Shown: in pieces, positions 23,861 through 31,574 of the stretch
Numbering within the stretch: the first letter of the stretch is position 1
Layout: each line of letters begins with the position of its first letter
Origin: Terrabacter sp040702505
GTDB lineage: Bacteria; Actinomycetota; Actinomycetes; Actinomycetales; Dermatophilaceae
Direction of reading: 5' to 3'
DNA: 64,000 bases
NCBI RefSeq assembly: GCF_040702505.1
Contig: NZ_JBFBLC010000003.1
Coordinates: 310,001-374,000 of the forward strand
Translations under genes and position numbers: made by a program
The notes under the pieces: generated by a model
What the model saw: only the letters and a program-made list of their open reading frames with translations
Told to the model about the DNA's origin: nothing
Database searches by the model: none

Positions 23861-24889
23861 TCACCAGTGGACGACGACCTTGTCGCCGATGCGCACCTCG
23901 TCGTAGAGCCGGACCAGCAGCGCCTTGTCGCGCACGTTGATGCAGCCGTGGGAGGCACCGGCGTAGCCGAGCCGCGCGAAGTTCGACGAGTAGTGCACGG
24001 CTTGGCCGCCGGAGAAGAACATCGAGTACGGCATGGGCGTGTGGTAGAGGTTCGAGATGACGTCGACCTGCTTCTTGTAGACCGGGAAGACGCCCTCCCT
24101 GGTGGGTAGCTCGTCGCTGCCGAACCGCACGTCGAAGCCGTACTGCGGCACCCCGTCGACGACCCACGTCAGCATCCGGGTCGTCTTGCTGACGCACATG
24201 ACGCGGCCCTTGAAGCAACGCGGGTCGACGTCCCAGGCGCCGTTCTGCGGCTTGGTCTCGACCGGCTTCGGCTTGACGTTGGCCAGCTCGTCGGCGGTGG
24301 GGGCGTGCGTCATCGAGACGAGCCGGGCCCAGGTGACCTCGTCGAGCGTGCCGGTGGCCTCGAGGCCGCGCTTGGCCTGGAAGCCGCTGACGGCCGTGGT
24401 GGTCAGCGAGCCGTAGCGGTCGGCGACGTCGCCCGAGAACCAGCCGATCTGGCGCAGCCGCGCCTGCAGCGCGCGCACCTTGGGTCCGGCGTCACCGGCC
24501 CGCAGCAGCACGACCGGCGCGGGCTTCGGCGGCGTCGCCGTCGCGGTCGGAGTGGGCGACTGGGACGTCGCGGGGACGGCCGTCGGCGTCGCTGTCGTCG
24601 AGGGGGGCGTATGCGGTGTGCTCGGCGAGGGGGTCGGGCTCGCCTCGGGCGCCGCCTCCGTCGGGAGCGCGCTGGGAGCGGCGGTGGTGACCGTGGTCGA
24701 CGGGGTCGACGGGGCCGGTGCGGTGCTCGCCGTCTGGCCCACCCGGGTGGCTGCGACGCCCGAAGCCTGCTCGGGGCCGCAGGCGCTCGTCGTGGCGACG
24801 AGGGCGACCGAGCTGCTCAGGAGTGCCCCGAGGAGCAGGGCACGGCGGCGGCCGCCTGCCGTGGGAAGCGGTGTGGTGGCTGCCTGCAT
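23861..24889 (-). CDS. L,D-transpeptidase with peptidoglycan-binding domain
   Basis: This is a 342-residue exported protein. It has a signal peptide ending at TTSAC (a poor lipobox, so lipidation is uncertain), then a Pro/Thr/Ser-rich linker to about residue 125 and a PG_binding_1 domain (about 130-195, GPKVRALQARL and GLTTTAVSGFQ-like). The YkuD catalytic domain has the SHGCINV motif with the nucleophile cysteine near residue 314. The enzyme forms 3-3 cross-links in peptidoglycan or acts as a related hydrolase outside the membrane. ATG 24889 is chosen since it starts the signal peptide; GGGG precedes it. Confidence 0.88.
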   Translation of the reverse strand: MQAATTPLPTAGGRRRALLLGALLSSSVALVATTSACGPEQASGVAATRVGQTASTAPAPSTPSTTVTTAAPSALPTEAAPEASPTPSPSTPHTPPSTTATPTAVPATSQSPTPTATATPPKPAPVVLLRAGDAGPKVRALQARLRQIGWFSGDVADRYGSLTTTAVSGFQAKRGLEATGTLDEVTWARLVSMTHAPTADELANVKPKPVETKPQNGAWDVDPRCFKGRVMCVSKTTRMLTWVVDGVPQYGFDVRFGSDELPTREGVFPVYKKQVDVISNLYHTPMPYSMFFSGGQAVHYSSNFARLGYAGASHGCINVRDKALLVRLYDEVRIGDKVVVHW

Positions 24890-25048
24890 CGTGACCCCTT
24901 GTCTGAGACGAGACGTGCCGTGCGTCGGTGCACTGCAATGAGGGTGACGCGACGAGGGGCGCAAAGGTTGTCCGAGCACGGCGCGGTCGGCCGATCGTGA
25001 CCGATCCGTTGTGCGATCGCCCCGGCCGTCCATGCCCGCCCGGGCGGA

Positions 25049-25054
25049 TAGCGT
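25049..25054 (+). promoter_or_regulatory. Candidate -10 box TAGCGT of the channel gene transcript
   Basis: TAGCGT is followed by six bases and the ATG of a 12-codon upstream frame at 25061. Transcription from here would make that ATG the leaderless 5' end. Confidence 0.5.
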
Positions 25055-25060
25055 GCCGTC

Positions 25061-25099
25061 ATGAGCCCGCTCGCATCCCGCCCCGGTCACCGTCGATGA
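25061..25099 (+). CDS. Short upstream frame overlapping the formate/nitrite-transporter start
   Basis: ATG 25061 opens a frame encoding MSPLASRPGHRR and stops with TGA 25097-25099, which overlaps the ATG (25096) of the transporter gene as ATGA. The transporter has no Shine-Dalgarno of its own, whereas this frame starts exactly at the predicted 5' end of the mRNA. A likely role is to bring ribosomes to the transporter start by termination-reinitiation. The peptide itself looks featureless. Confidence 0.45.
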   Translation: MSPLASRPGHRR

Positions 25100-25923
25100 G
25101 CCGGCCGTCCGGAGGATTCCGTGACGTCGCCGCGCCCAAGGGCTCCCGATCCGAGCCGGAGGTGGAGGAGGCGTACGAGCGCCTCGTCACCGAGGGTCAC
25201 CAGCGGTTGGACCGGCCGCTGCTGCCCCTGCTGTCGACCGGGCTGCTCGGCGGAGTGGACGTCGCGGTGGGGGTGTTGATCTACCTCGTCGTGGAGGCCA
25301 GGACGGGCAGCTCCCTGCTCGCCTCGATGGCGTTCACGATCGGCTTCGTGGCCCTGCTGCTGGCCAAGAGCGAGCTGTTCACCGAGAACTTCCTCGTGCC
25401 CGTCATCTCGGTGGTCGCCAGGTCGGGGACCGTCGTGCAGCTCGTCCGCCTGTGGGCCGTGACGCTGGCGGCCAACCTCGTCGGCGGCTTCGCGATGGCG
25501 GGGATGATCGTGGTGGCGCTCCCCGACGTGCACGAGGCGGCCGTCAAGGCGGGCTCGCACTATGCGCACCTCGGCGTCTCGTGGCGCTCGTTCTTCCTCG
25601 CCGTGCTGGCCGGCGCGGTGATCACGCTCCTGACGCGGATGCAGCACGCGACCGAGAGCCTCGGGGTGCAGGTGGTGCCCGCGGTGCTGATGTCGTTCGT
25701 GCTGGTCGGCGCCCAGCTCTTCCACTCGGTGCTCGACTCGATCCTGATGTTCGCCGGACTCCTCACCGGCCGCGCGGACTACGGCTACCTCGACTGGCTG
25801 GGTGCGCTCGGCTGGTCGGTCTTCGGCAACCTGGTGGGTGGGCTCGTGCTCGTCACGGGGATCCGCCTGCTCCGGGTGCCGCACCGGGTCGCCGAGAGCC
25901 GCGAGACCGACGAGGTCGGCTGA
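25096..25923 (+). CDS. Formate/nitrite transporter (FNT) family protein
   Basis: This 275-residue membrane protein has about six hydrophobic helices. It carries FNT-like features: the GLLGGVDVAVG helix after a charged N-terminus, LAKSELFTENFLVPV, the LWAVTLAANLVGG helix and the C-terminal FGNLVGG segment. FNT channels conduct small monovalent anions such as formate, nitrite or hydrosulfide; no neighbouring enzyme points to a substrate. The frame is open for 56 codons upstream, but ATG 25096 gives the usual family length. No Shine-Dalgarno is visible. Confidence 0.82.
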   Translation: MSRPSGGFRDVAAPKGSRSEPEVEEAYERLVTEGHQRLDRPLLPLLSTGLLGGVDVAVGVLIYLVVEARTGSSLLASMAFTIGFVALLLAKSELFTENFLVPVISVVARSGTVVQLVRLWAVTLAANLVGGFAMAGMIVVALPDVHEAAVKAGSHYAHLGVSWRSFFLAVLAGAVITLLTRMQHATESLGVQVVPAVLMSFVLVGAQLFHSVLDSILMFAGLLTGRADYGYLDWLGALGWSVFGNLVGGLVLVTGIRLLRVPHRVAESRETDEVG

Positions 25924-26041
25924 GGGCCGGCCCGCCCGTTGGGTCTCCCGGTGCGGAGACCCTCGCCGTCGAAGCGCTGCGCGACGGTGAGCCGGCGCGT
26001 ACCGTCGATGCAGGGGTCGTGTTCGTGTCGAGGAGGACCTT

Positions 26042-26377
26042 GTGGCGAGTCGTGAAGACGGTGTTCTGCTTGTCCAGCTGGCGCAGTGGGGATCCGCGAT
26101 GGGGCTCGAGGAGGCCCAACACGCAGTGTGGGCCGACGACTTCGACCCGGAGGCAGCCTCGGTCGAGGACCCGCTGGTCACCCGGGTCCTGACCTGGGGG
26201 GAGACCATCGGCACCCTCACCAAGAACGGACTCCTCGACACCGCGCTGGTGCTCGACTGGCTGTGGGTCTCGGGGCTGTGGTCGCGAGTGGGGCCGGCAG
26301 CGCTGAAGCTCCGGAAGAAGCTCTCAGAGCCTGCGCTCTACGAGAACTTCGAGGCCCTGGCCCGCCACCAGGCCTGA
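26042..26377 (+). CDS. Conserved small protein of unknown function (111 aa)
   Basis: GTG 26042 follows a strong AGGAGGA. The protein is mostly helical, contains several tryptophans (QLAQWGSAMG, LDWLWVSGLWSRVG) and ends in a charged segment. I recall similar small actinobacterial proteins but no function. It ends eight bases before the convergent IclR gene. Confidence 0.65.
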   Translation: MASREDGVLLVQLAQWGSAMGLEEAQHAVWADDFDPEAASVEDPLVTRVLTWGETIGTLTKNGLLDTALVLDWLWVSGLWSRVGPAALKLRKKLSEPALYENFEALARHQA

Positions 26378-26385
26378 CCCGGCCC

Positions 26386-27138
26386 TCAGGCGTTCTGCTG
26401 CTGCTGTTGCTGCTGCTGCATGGCGTGGTGGCGGCGCAGGACCTCGGTGAGCTTGTTGGCGCCCGCGACGACCGTCGCGGCGTGCAGCCGGCCGGGCTGG
26501 CGCGAGAGGCGCTCGATCGGTCCGGAGATGGACACGGCGGCGACGACCCGACCGGACGGACCGCGGACGGGCGCCGAGACGGAGGCGACGCCGGCCTCGC
26601 GCTCGGCGACGCTTTGGGCCCAGCCGCGGCGACGCACGCCGGACAGGGCGGTGGCGGTGAACGAGGCGCCCTGCAGGCCGCGGTGGAGACGGTCCGGCTC
26701 CTCCCAGGCGAGCAGGACCTGCGCGGCGGAGCCGGCGAGCATCGACAGGGTCGCGCCGACGGGGATGGAGTCGCGCAGGCCGACGGGGCGCTCGGCCGCG
26801 GCGACGCAGATGCGCTGGTCGCCCTGGCGCCGGAAGAGCTGGGCGCTCTCGTTGGTGTGGTCGCGCAGCGCACCCAGCACCGGGCCGGCGGCCGCGAGCA
26901 GGCGGTCCTCGCCTGCGGCCGAGGCGAGCTCGCCGAGACGGGGGCCGAGCACGAAGCGCCCCTGCATGTCGCGCGACACGAGACGGTGGTGCTCGAGCGC
27001 CACCGCGAGGCGGTGGGCGGTCGGGCGGGCGAGGCCGGTCGCCCCGACGAGCTGCGCGAGCGTGGCCGGTCCGGCCTCGAGGGCGCCGAGCACCGTGGCG
27101 GCCTTGTCGAGAACCCCGACCCCAGAAGAATTGTCCAT
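26386..27138 (-). CDS. IclR-family regulator divergent from leuCD (NdgR/LtbR-like) with a polyglutamine tail
   Basis: This is a 250-residue IclR protein. The winged helix-turn-helix (about residues 8-65, TLAQLVGATGLARPTAHRL) is followed by an effector domain. Actinobacterial orthologues at this position, NdgR in Streptomyces and LtbR in Corynebacterium, control leucine and other amino-acid genes. Divergence from leuC and a perfect inverted repeat between them support that role. The C-terminus is unusual: eight glutamines in a row encoded by a nearly pure CAG run (26395-26418). The frame is open far upstream, but ATG 27138 gives the family N-terminus. Confidence 0.88.
   Translation of the reverse strand: MDNSSGVGVLDKAATVLGALEAGPATLAQLVGATGLARPTAHRLAVALEHHRLVSRDMQGRFVLGPRLGELASAAGEDRLLAAAGPVLGALRDHTNESAQLFRRQGDQRICVAAAERPVGLRDSIPVGATLSMLAGSAAQVLLAWEEPDRLHRGLQGASFTATALSGVRRRGWAQSVAEREAGVASVSAPVRGPSGRVVAAVSISGPIERLSRQPGRLHAATVVAGANKLTEVLRRHHAMQQQQQQQQNA
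26395..26418 (-). repeat. CAG trinucleotide run coding for eight glutamines
   Basis: On the minus strand the run is CAG x3, CAA, CAG x4. It lies at the extreme 3' end of the IclR gene. Slippage would alter the tail length without breaking the frame. Confidence 0.85.
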
Positions 27139-27148
27139 GCACTGATAT

Positions 27149-27173
27149 TGACGTCTCAGTGTCTGAGACGTCA
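27149..27173. promoter_or_regulatory. Inverted repeat operator between the IclR gene and leuC
   Basis: TGACGTCTCAG and CTGAGACGTCA are perfect inverted arms of 11 bp around the spacer TGT. The element starts ten bases before the IclR start and lies 119 bases before leuC. It is the natural candidate for the IclR regulator's own binding site, controlling both directions. Confidence 0.72.
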
Positions 27174-27291
27174 AGCCGCCTGGGCCACAAAGGGTCCACG
27201 CTGACGGAAGAGCGATGTCGCCACCGGGTCCTCGATGGTGCACGGCTCGAGACAGGGAAACGCCGCCGCGGAGGGAAGTCAGAGGAACGTC

Positions 27292-28734
27292 ATGGCAGGG
27301 ACACTGGCCGAGAAGGTCTGGGACGCACACGTCGTCCGCCGCGCCGAGGGGGAGCCGGACCTGCTCTACATCGACCTCCACCTCCTCCACGAGGTGACGA
27401 GCCCGCAGGCCTTCGACGGGCTCCGGCTCGCCGCTCGCCCCGTGCGCCGGCCCGATCTCACCCTCGCGACCGAGGACCACAACGTCCCGACCACGCCGGG
27501 GCCGATCACCGACCCCGTCTCCAAGATCCAGGTCGAGACACTGCGCCGCAACTGCGAGGAGTTCGGCGTGCGCCTCTATCCGATGGGCGACGCCGAGCAG
27601 GGAATCGTCCATGTCGTCGGCCCGCAGCTGGGCCTCACGCAGCCCGGTATGACCGTCGTCTGCGGCGACAGCCACACCTCGACCCACGGTGCCTTCGGGG
27701 CCCTGGCGTTCGGCATCGGCACCTCCGAGGTCGAGCACGTGCTCGCCACCCAGACCCTGCCGCTGAAGCCCTTCCGCACCTTGGCCGTCAACGTGCGCGG
27801 CACGCTGGCCGACGGGGTCACGGCCAAGGACATCGTCCTGGCCGTCATCGCCAAGATCGGCACGGGCGGTGGCCAGGGCTACGTCATCGAGTATCGCGGC
27901 GAGGCCATCGAGGCCCTCTCGATGGAGGCCCGGATGACGGTGTGCAACATGTCGATCGAGGCCGGGGCCCGCGCCGGCATGATCGCCCCCGACCAGACCA
28001 CCTTCGACTACCTCCGGGGTCGGCCGCACGCCCCACAGGGCGAGGACTGGGACGCCGCCGTCGCCGAGTGGACGGCGCTGCGCACCGACGACGACGCGGT
28101 CTTCGACGCCGAGGTCGACATCGACGCCTCCTCGCTGACGCCCTTCGTCACGTGGGGCACCAACCCCGGACAGGGCCTGCCCCTCTCGGCGTCGGTGCCC
28201 GACCCCGACGAGTTCGCCGACGAGAGCGAGCGTCTCGCTGCCGCCAACGCCCTCGCGTACATGGGTCTGGAGCCCGGCACCCCGCTGCGCGACATCAAGG
28301 TGGACACCGTCTTCGTCGGCTCGTGCACCAACGGCCGCATCGAGGACCTGCGCGCTGCCGCCGCGGTCGTGCAGGGCCACCGGGTCGCCGACGGTGTGCG
28401 CATGCTCGTCGTGCCCGGATCGGCGAGGGTGCGCCTGCAGGCCGAGGCCGAGGGGCTCGACAAGGTGTTCACCGCCGCCGGTGCCGAGTGGCGCCTGCCC
28501 GGTTGCTCGATGTGCCTCGGGATGAACCCCGACACCCTCGCCCCCGGCGAGCGCAGCGCGTCGACCTCCAACCGCAACTTCGAGGGCCGCCAGGGCAAGG
28601 GCGGGCGCACCCACCTCGTCAGCCCGCTCGTGGCCGCCGCGACGGCCGTCCGCGGCACGCTGTCCAGCCCGGCCGACCTCGACGCCGCGCACCTGCCGGG
28701 CGAGCTCGCGTCCGCCACCACCGGAGAGGCCTGA
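27292..28734 (+). CDS. leuC: 3-isopropylmalate dehydratase large subunit
   Basis: LeuC carries the [4Fe-4S] cluster of isopropylmalate isomerase, which also serves citraconate hydration in the citramalate route. The 480-residue protein has the cluster cysteines in GSCTNG and GCSMC and the aconitase-family HTSTHGAFG region. ATG 27292 has AGAGGA upstream; a 19-codon extension is open but unlikely. leuD follows after three bases. The long leader from the operator gives room for further control. Confidence 0.95.
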   Translation: MAGTLAEKVWDAHVVRRAEGEPDLLYIDLHLLHEVTSPQAFDGLRLAARPVRRPDLTLATEDHNVPTTPGPITDPVSKIQVETLRRNCEEFGVRLYPMGDAEQGIVHVVGPQLGLTQPGMTVVCGDSHTSTHGAFGALAFGIGTSEVEHVLATQTLPLKPFRTLAVNVRGTLADGVTAKDIVLAVIAKIGTGGGQGYVIEYRGEAIEALSMEARMTVCNMSIEAGARAGMIAPDQTTFDYLRGRPHAPQGEDWDAAVAEWTALRTDDDAVFDAEVDIDASSLTPFVTWGTNPGQGLPLSASVPDPDEFADESERLAAANALAYMGLEPGTPLRDIKVDTVFVGSCTNGRIEDLRAAAAVVQGHRVADGVRMLVVPGSARVRLQAEAEGLDKVFTAAGAEWRLPGCSMCLGMNPDTLAPGERSASTSNRNFEGRQGKGGRTHLVSPLVAAATAVRGTLSSPADLDAAHLPGELASATTGEA

Positions 28735-28737
28735 GCC

Positions 28738-29331
28738 ATGGAGAAGTTCGAGACGCACACCGGCGTCGGCGTGCCGCTGCGCCGCAGCAACGTCGACACC
28801 GACCAGATCATCCCGGCCGAGTACCTCAAGCGCGTGACTCGGACCGGCTTCGAGGACGGCCTCTTCGCCGCCTGGCGCAAGGACGAGTCGTTCGTCCTCA
28901 ACAACCCCGTGTACGCGCACGGCTCGGTGCTCGTCGCCGGCCCGGACTTCGGCACGGGGTCGAGCCGCGAGCATGCCGTCTGGGCCCTGATGGACTATGG
29001 CTTCCGGGTCGTCATCAGCTCGCGCTTCGCCGACATCTTCCGGGGCAACAGCGGCAAGCAGGGCCTGCTCACGGCGATCGTCGCCCAGGACGACGTCGAG
29101 CTGATCTGGAAGCACCTCGAGAACACCCCCGGCGCCGAGGTCACGGTCGACCTCGTGGGTCGCACCGTCCGTGCCGGTGAGATCGTGGCCCCCTTCGAGA
29201 TCGACGACTACACCCGGTGGCGCCTGCTCGAGGGGCTCGACGACATCGGCCTGACCCTCCGACACGAGGACCTCGTCACCGATTTCGAGGGGCGCCGGCC
29301 CCGCCACAAGCCGGTGACCACGCCGGCCTGA
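28738..29331 (+). CDS. leuD: 3-isopropylmalate dehydratase small subunit
   Basis: LeuD is the 197-residue swivel domain that completes the isomerase active site. Visible motifs are TDQIIPAEYLKR, GPDFGTGSSREHAVWAL and GNSGKQGLL. It starts three bases after leuC and is presumably cotranslated. A hairpin with a short T run follows. Confidence 0.95.
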   Translation: MEKFETHTGVGVPLRRSNVDTDQIIPAEYLKRVTRTGFEDGLFAAWRKDESFVLNNPVYAHGSVLVAGPDFGTGSSREHAVWALMDYGFRVVISSRFADIFRGNSGKQGLLTAIVAQDDVELIWKHLENTPGAEVTVDLVGRTVRAGEIVAPFEIDDYTRWRLLEGLDDIGLTLRHEDLVTDFEGRRPRHKPVTTPA

Positions 29332-29365
29332 CTCGGCGCGGGCGCGGTCGCGCACCAGCGTGCTG

Positions 29366-29404
29366 AAGAGCGGATCTCGTTGCCAGGCAATGGGATCCGC
29401 TCTT
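29366..29404 (+). terminator. leuCD terminator
   Basis: AAGAGCGGATC (29366-29376) pairs with GATCCGCTCTT (29394-29404); the interior has a further short TGCC/GGCA pairing. The 3' arm runs into TTTCG. Confidence 0.7.
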
Positions 29405-29616
29405 TCGTGTCCGCGTCCCGGGTATCGCGCCGCGGGCCGGTGGCGCCCTCCGGAGGGGGTCGCGGGCTGCTCAAACACGTTGCGACACAACGAAAGACCC
29501 GGAAAACGGTGATGGACGCGCCCGGCGAGTCGGCCTACCGTCAGGAGGTAGCCGGACGGGTTCCGGACCCACACCGTCGGGTCGCCTGACGCCGACAGTC
29601 CTCTGGAGGGGTAGAC

Positions 29617-30465
29617 GTGAACAAGGCAGAACTGATCGACGCGCTCGAGACCAGGCTGGGCAGCAAGAAGGTCGCCTCCGACGCACTGGAGGCCTTCCTC
29701 GACGTCGTCATCCGCGAGGTCGCCAAGGGCGGGAAGGTGGGCATCACCGGTTTCGGCACCTTCGAGAGGGCCGACCGCGCCGCACGCACGGGCCGCAACC
29801 CCAAGACGGGGGACACCGTCAGGATCAAGAAGACCCGGGTCCCGAAGTTCCGCTCCGGCACGAACTTCAAGGAGATCGTGTCCGGGGCCAAGAAGCTGTC
29901 CAAGACCGAGTCGGCCGCCTCGCGCGCTTCCGCCGGCAGCTCTGCGGCAGGCCGGACGGGGGCCGCCAAGACGGCGACGAAGAGTGCCACGCGCGGCGCC
30001 GCCAAGGCCACCACGGCCAAGACCGGTAGCGCCCGGGGCGCGGGCAAGACGGCTGCGTCGAAGACGGCCGCCACGAAGAGCGCTGCGTCCAAGACCGCTC
30101 CGGCAACGCGGTCCACGGGCAGGAGCGCCGCCGCCCGCACGACCGCCACCCAGGCCGCTCCGGCCAAGCGCGCCGGCACGAGCAAGGCCGCGACCAAGGC
30201 CACGAGCAGGGCCACCAGCAAGAGCGCGACCAAGACGGCCGGAAGGGCCACGACGAAGGCCGCCACCACGAAGACCGCGGCAACCAAGTCCGCGGGCCGG
30301 ACCGCGACCAAGGCCGCCGCCACGGCGCCGAGCAGGACCGCCACCAAGCGGACCACCACGGCGAAGGCGGCACCGGCCTCGAAGTCCGCCGCCAAGACGG
30401 CCACGGGCACGGCCGGCAAGAAGACGACGGCACGGAAGACGGCGAGCAAGAGCGCGACCCGCTGA
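29617..30465 (+). CDS. hupB: HU-family DNA-binding protein with a very long Lys/Ala/Thr-rich tail
   Basis: Residues 1-93 are a normal HU domain (MNKAELIDALETRLG, GFGTFERADRAARTGRNPKTGD, VPKFRSGTNFKEIV). The remaining 190 residues are a repetitive histone H1-like tail built from Ala, Lys, Thr, Ser and Arg with KTA, KSA and TKA units. Total length 282 clearly exceeds the roughly 214 residues of M. tuberculosis HupB. The protein compacts the nucleoid; the tail is expected to be disordered and a target for acetylation. GTG 29617 follows GGAGGGG. TACCGT at 29538 is a possible -10, giving a leader of about 75 bases. Confidence 0.93.
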   Translation: MNKAELIDALETRLGSKKVASDALEAFLDVVIREVAKGGKVGITGFGTFERADRAARTGRNPKTGDTVRIKKTRVPKFRSGTNFKEIVSGAKKLSKTESAASRASAGSSAAGRTGAAKTATKSATRGAAKATTAKTGSARGAGKTAASKTAATKSAASKTAPATRSTGRSAAARTTATQAAPAKRAGTSKAATKATSRATSKSATKTAGRATTKAATTKTAATKSAGRTATKAAATAPSRTATKRTTTAKAAPASKSAAKTATGTAGKKTTARKTASKSATR

Positions 30466-30556
30466 CCCGCACACCCTCCACCCAGGGGACGGCGGACCTC
30501 GCGCGACGAGCTCGAGACCACTCGATCAGGACGACACGATCAGAGCTTCACGGAGG

Positions 30557-30584
30557 TGGGCCCGGCCGGCGACGGCCGGGCCCA
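30557..30584. terminator. Bidirectional terminator between hupB and cofC
   Basis: TGGGCCCGGCCG and CGGCCGGGCCCA form a perfect 12-bp stem with a GCGA tetraloop, between two convergent genes. No T-tract is present on either side. Confidence 0.65.
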
Positions 30585-30602
30585 GCCCTGTGTCGGATCG
30601 GC

Positions 30603-31460
30603 TCAGCCGATGGTCTGTCCCGGGCCGATGCCCACGATCCGCAGCGCCACGACGAGGTCGTCCACGACGTCGACGGTGAGCCGCTGGCCCACGCGCAGCA
30701 GGCGCAGCCCGCTGCCGTCGAAGGCAGGCGCCTCGAAGCTCAGCTCCACCCCGTCGTCGCGCAGCACGCTGCCCGTGTGCGTCTCGGGGTCGAAGCGGTG
30801 CACCGTCGCCTGCATGCTCTTGATCCAACCAGACGCCCGGTGCTCCAGCACCGCTCGCGTCGCAGGCCCGAGACCGACCCGTCGCGCCCGGGAGAGGCTG
30901 CGGGCGTCGTCGACGTCGGTGCGCAGGCGCGGGAGCGGCAGCTCGAGACGCACCGCTCCGTCGGCCTCGTGCCGCGCGGCGCTGTCGGCACCGAAGCGCG
31001 GCTCGAAGTCCCGGCCGCAGCGCAGCACCGTTCCCGTGCCGTCGGCGTCGGGCACGAAGGACTGGTCGAGCCCGGCAGCGACCTCCAGCGCGCTGCGCAG
31101 GGAGGGGGCGTCGAGGGCGGGAAGGTCGCCGAGCAGGGCCGCCACCGGGGCACCCGTGCCGGCATGCCGCATACCCACGCTCACGGCGTCGTTGAGGCCG
31201 CTCCCGGGGTCGGGCACCACGCGCACCCCCCGGCCGCTCCAGCTCGAGCGCAGGCCCGCGTCGCCCGTGACGAGCACGAGGCGTTCGGCGCCCACCGCCT
31301 CGACGACGGCCGTCAGCGTGTCCGTCGCGATAGCGGCGCTGAGGTGGGCACGGTCCGAACCGACCGCGCGCGCGAGGCGGGACTTGCCGTGCGCCGTCTC
31401 CTTGACGGGGACGACGACGTGCCAGTCGGGTGCCGGGCGCGTGCGGGAGGAGGTCGACAT
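30603..31460 (-). CDS. cofC: 2-phospholactate/phosphoenolpyruvate guanylyltransferase fused to a cold-shock-like domain
   Basis: CofC (FbiD in mycobacteria) activates phospholactate or PEP with GTP for coenzyme F420 synthesis. Residues 1 to about 190 fit: VVVPVKETAHGKSRLA, VTGDAGL, DPGSGLNDAV, LLGDLPAL and FVPDADGTGT. From about residue 216 the frame continues without a stop into MQATVHRFDPETHTGSVLRDDG..F, a cold-shock-domain-like module of 70 residues that in relatives I recall as a separate small gene. Methionine 216 (codon at 30815-30813) could be an internal start. The gene sits in the same place as Rv2983 of M. tuberculosis. Confidence 0.82.
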   Translation of the reverse strand: MSTSSRTRPAPDWHVVVPVKETAHGKSRLARAVGSDRAHLSAAIATDTLTAVVEAVGAERLVLVTGDAGLRSSWSGRGVRVVPDPGSGLNDAVSVGMRHAGTGAPVAALLGDLPALDAPSLRSALEVAAGLDQSFVPDADGTGTVLRCGRDFEPRFGADSAARHEADGAVRLELPLPRLRTDVDDARSLSRARRVGLGPATRAVLEHRASGWIKSMQATVHRFDPETHTGSVLRDDGVELSFEAPAFDGSGLRLLRVGQRLTVDVVDDLVVALRIVGIGPGQTIG

Positions 31461-31574
31461 GCTGGCGATATCGTCGCACTCGCCGCCCCGCTGCTCGACA
31501 CCGCGCCACGGGGTGGACAAGATGAAGCCCCAGCGACGCCGCCCGGCGTGCGCACGACGAGGAGGACGTGACAC

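Noticed and set aside
26386..30474. A 1362-codon open frame on the minus strand opposite leuC, leuD and hupB
   Set aside because: Only its last 251 codons, the IclR gene, look like protein. The rest is an antisense shadow of G+C-rich genes, with compositionally biased residues and no motif.
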